Assembly: GCA_017468215.1 (NCBI GenBank)
Contig: JAFUJG010000169.1
Coordinates: forward strand, 1-5,568
Reading direction: 5' to 3'
From: Clostridia bacterium
GTDB lineage: Bacteria; Bacillota; Clostridia; UMGS1883
Length of the DNA: 5,568 bases
How positions within the stretch are numbered: the first letter of the stretch is position 1; every line of letters begins with the position of its first letter. Both the position numbers and the translations under genes were made by a program. Under the pieces are notes generated by a model. The model made no database searches and was not told where the DNA came from. It saw only the letters and a list, made by a program, of their open reading frames with translations. This document shows positions 5,357 through 5,568 of this stretch, in pieces.

Positions 5357-5568
5357 AGTCTATCCGTAATTTACCGTCTGAAAGGGTGAGGATTTTATCG
5401 CAATAATCCAATACCTTTTTTCGGTGGGTTATAATGATAACTGTTTTGTCGCACTCTGCCTTAAGAGCATCCAGAAGCTTAATTTCAGTTTCCTCATCAA
5501 GGGCACTTGTTGCCTCGTCTAAGAGCAGTACAGGGGGCTTGCGTACAAGTGCACGTGCTATTGCAATA
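5355..5568 (-). CDS. ABC transporter ATP-binding domain, C-terminal 70 residues (5' end outside window)
   Basis: The visible minus-strand frame opens with IAIARALVRKPPVLLLDEAT, the region just after the ABC signature motif. It holds Walker B (PVLLLDE, with the catalytic Glu), the D-loop (SALD), and the H-loop His in VIIITHRKKVLDYCDKIL, then ends LSDGKLRID and TAA. These are all the elements expected after the signature motif of an ABC ATPase, which binds and hydrolyses ATP at the inner face of the membrane to power transport. ATSALD followed by HR...DYCDKIL.L.DGK is most like exporter-type domains fused to a membrane domain, but the N-terminal part and substrate are not visible. It converges with the glycosidase-like gene, with 14 bp between stops, and shares its terminator. 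Confidence 0.93.
   Translation of the reverse strand, partial: IAIARALVRKPPVLLLDEATSALDEETEIKLLDALKAECDKTVIIITHRKKVLDYCDKILTLSDGKLRID

Noticed and set aside
1..5568. CRISPR array, tRNA, rRNA or defence system
   Set aside because: No regularly spaced direct repeats, cloverleaf, or conserved rRNA segments were seen, and none of the proteins resembles a known defence component.

Overview
The window looks like chromosomal DNA from an anaerobic, low-to-moderate-GC Firmicute of the class Clostridia, probably a gut, rumen or other plant-fibre habitat bacterium. The grounds are strong AGGAGG-type ribosome binding sites, a secreted pectin-type GH105 enzyme carrying a copper-amine-oxidase-N-like 'stalk' domain (common in Clostridia and Paenibacillus), an acetyl-type MetA typical of Firmicutes, and very cysteine-rich cytoplasmic proteins. 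Species cannot be named from the sequence.

Layout. Positions 1-135 are the left end of an IS3-family-like insertion sequence pointing left, with the first 19 codons of its OrfA. A strong hairpin holds the OrfA ribosome binding site. It lies 26 bp beyond the stop codon of a 696-residue secreted GH105-type unsaturated-glycuronyl hydrolase with a stalk domain and a C-terminal F5/8-type (discoidin) carbohydrate-binding domain (162-2252, minus). A 72-bp gap with a short GC-rich palindrome separates it from a two-gene minus-strand operon: metA (homoserine O-acetyltransferase, 2840-3748) followed 11 bp later by a 167-residue cysteine-rich protein resembling the YkgJ/CxxCxxCC putative metal-chelating family (2325-2828).

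A 119-bp divergent control region (3749-3867) holds two back-to-back sigma-A-type promoters whose -35 boxes form an inverted repeat. The metA leader is only about 20 nt, so there is no room for a SAM riboswitch or T-box. The rightward promoter drives a 490-residue cytoplasmic protein (3868-5340) that I read as a shortened, catalytically degenerate relative of large glycosyl-hydrolase-like TIM-barrel proteins. This is the most unusual gene here. It converges on the end of an ABC-transporter ATPase gene (5355-5568, partial, minus); the two share a bidirectional terminator that overlaps both coding ends.

How the genes fit together: GH105 belongs to extracellular polysaccharide breakdown, and metA to the first committed step of methionine synthesis. 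Apart from the metA pair and the shared divergent control region, the sequence gives no reason to treat the window as one pathway. No CRISPR array, tRNA, rRNA or defence system was seen.
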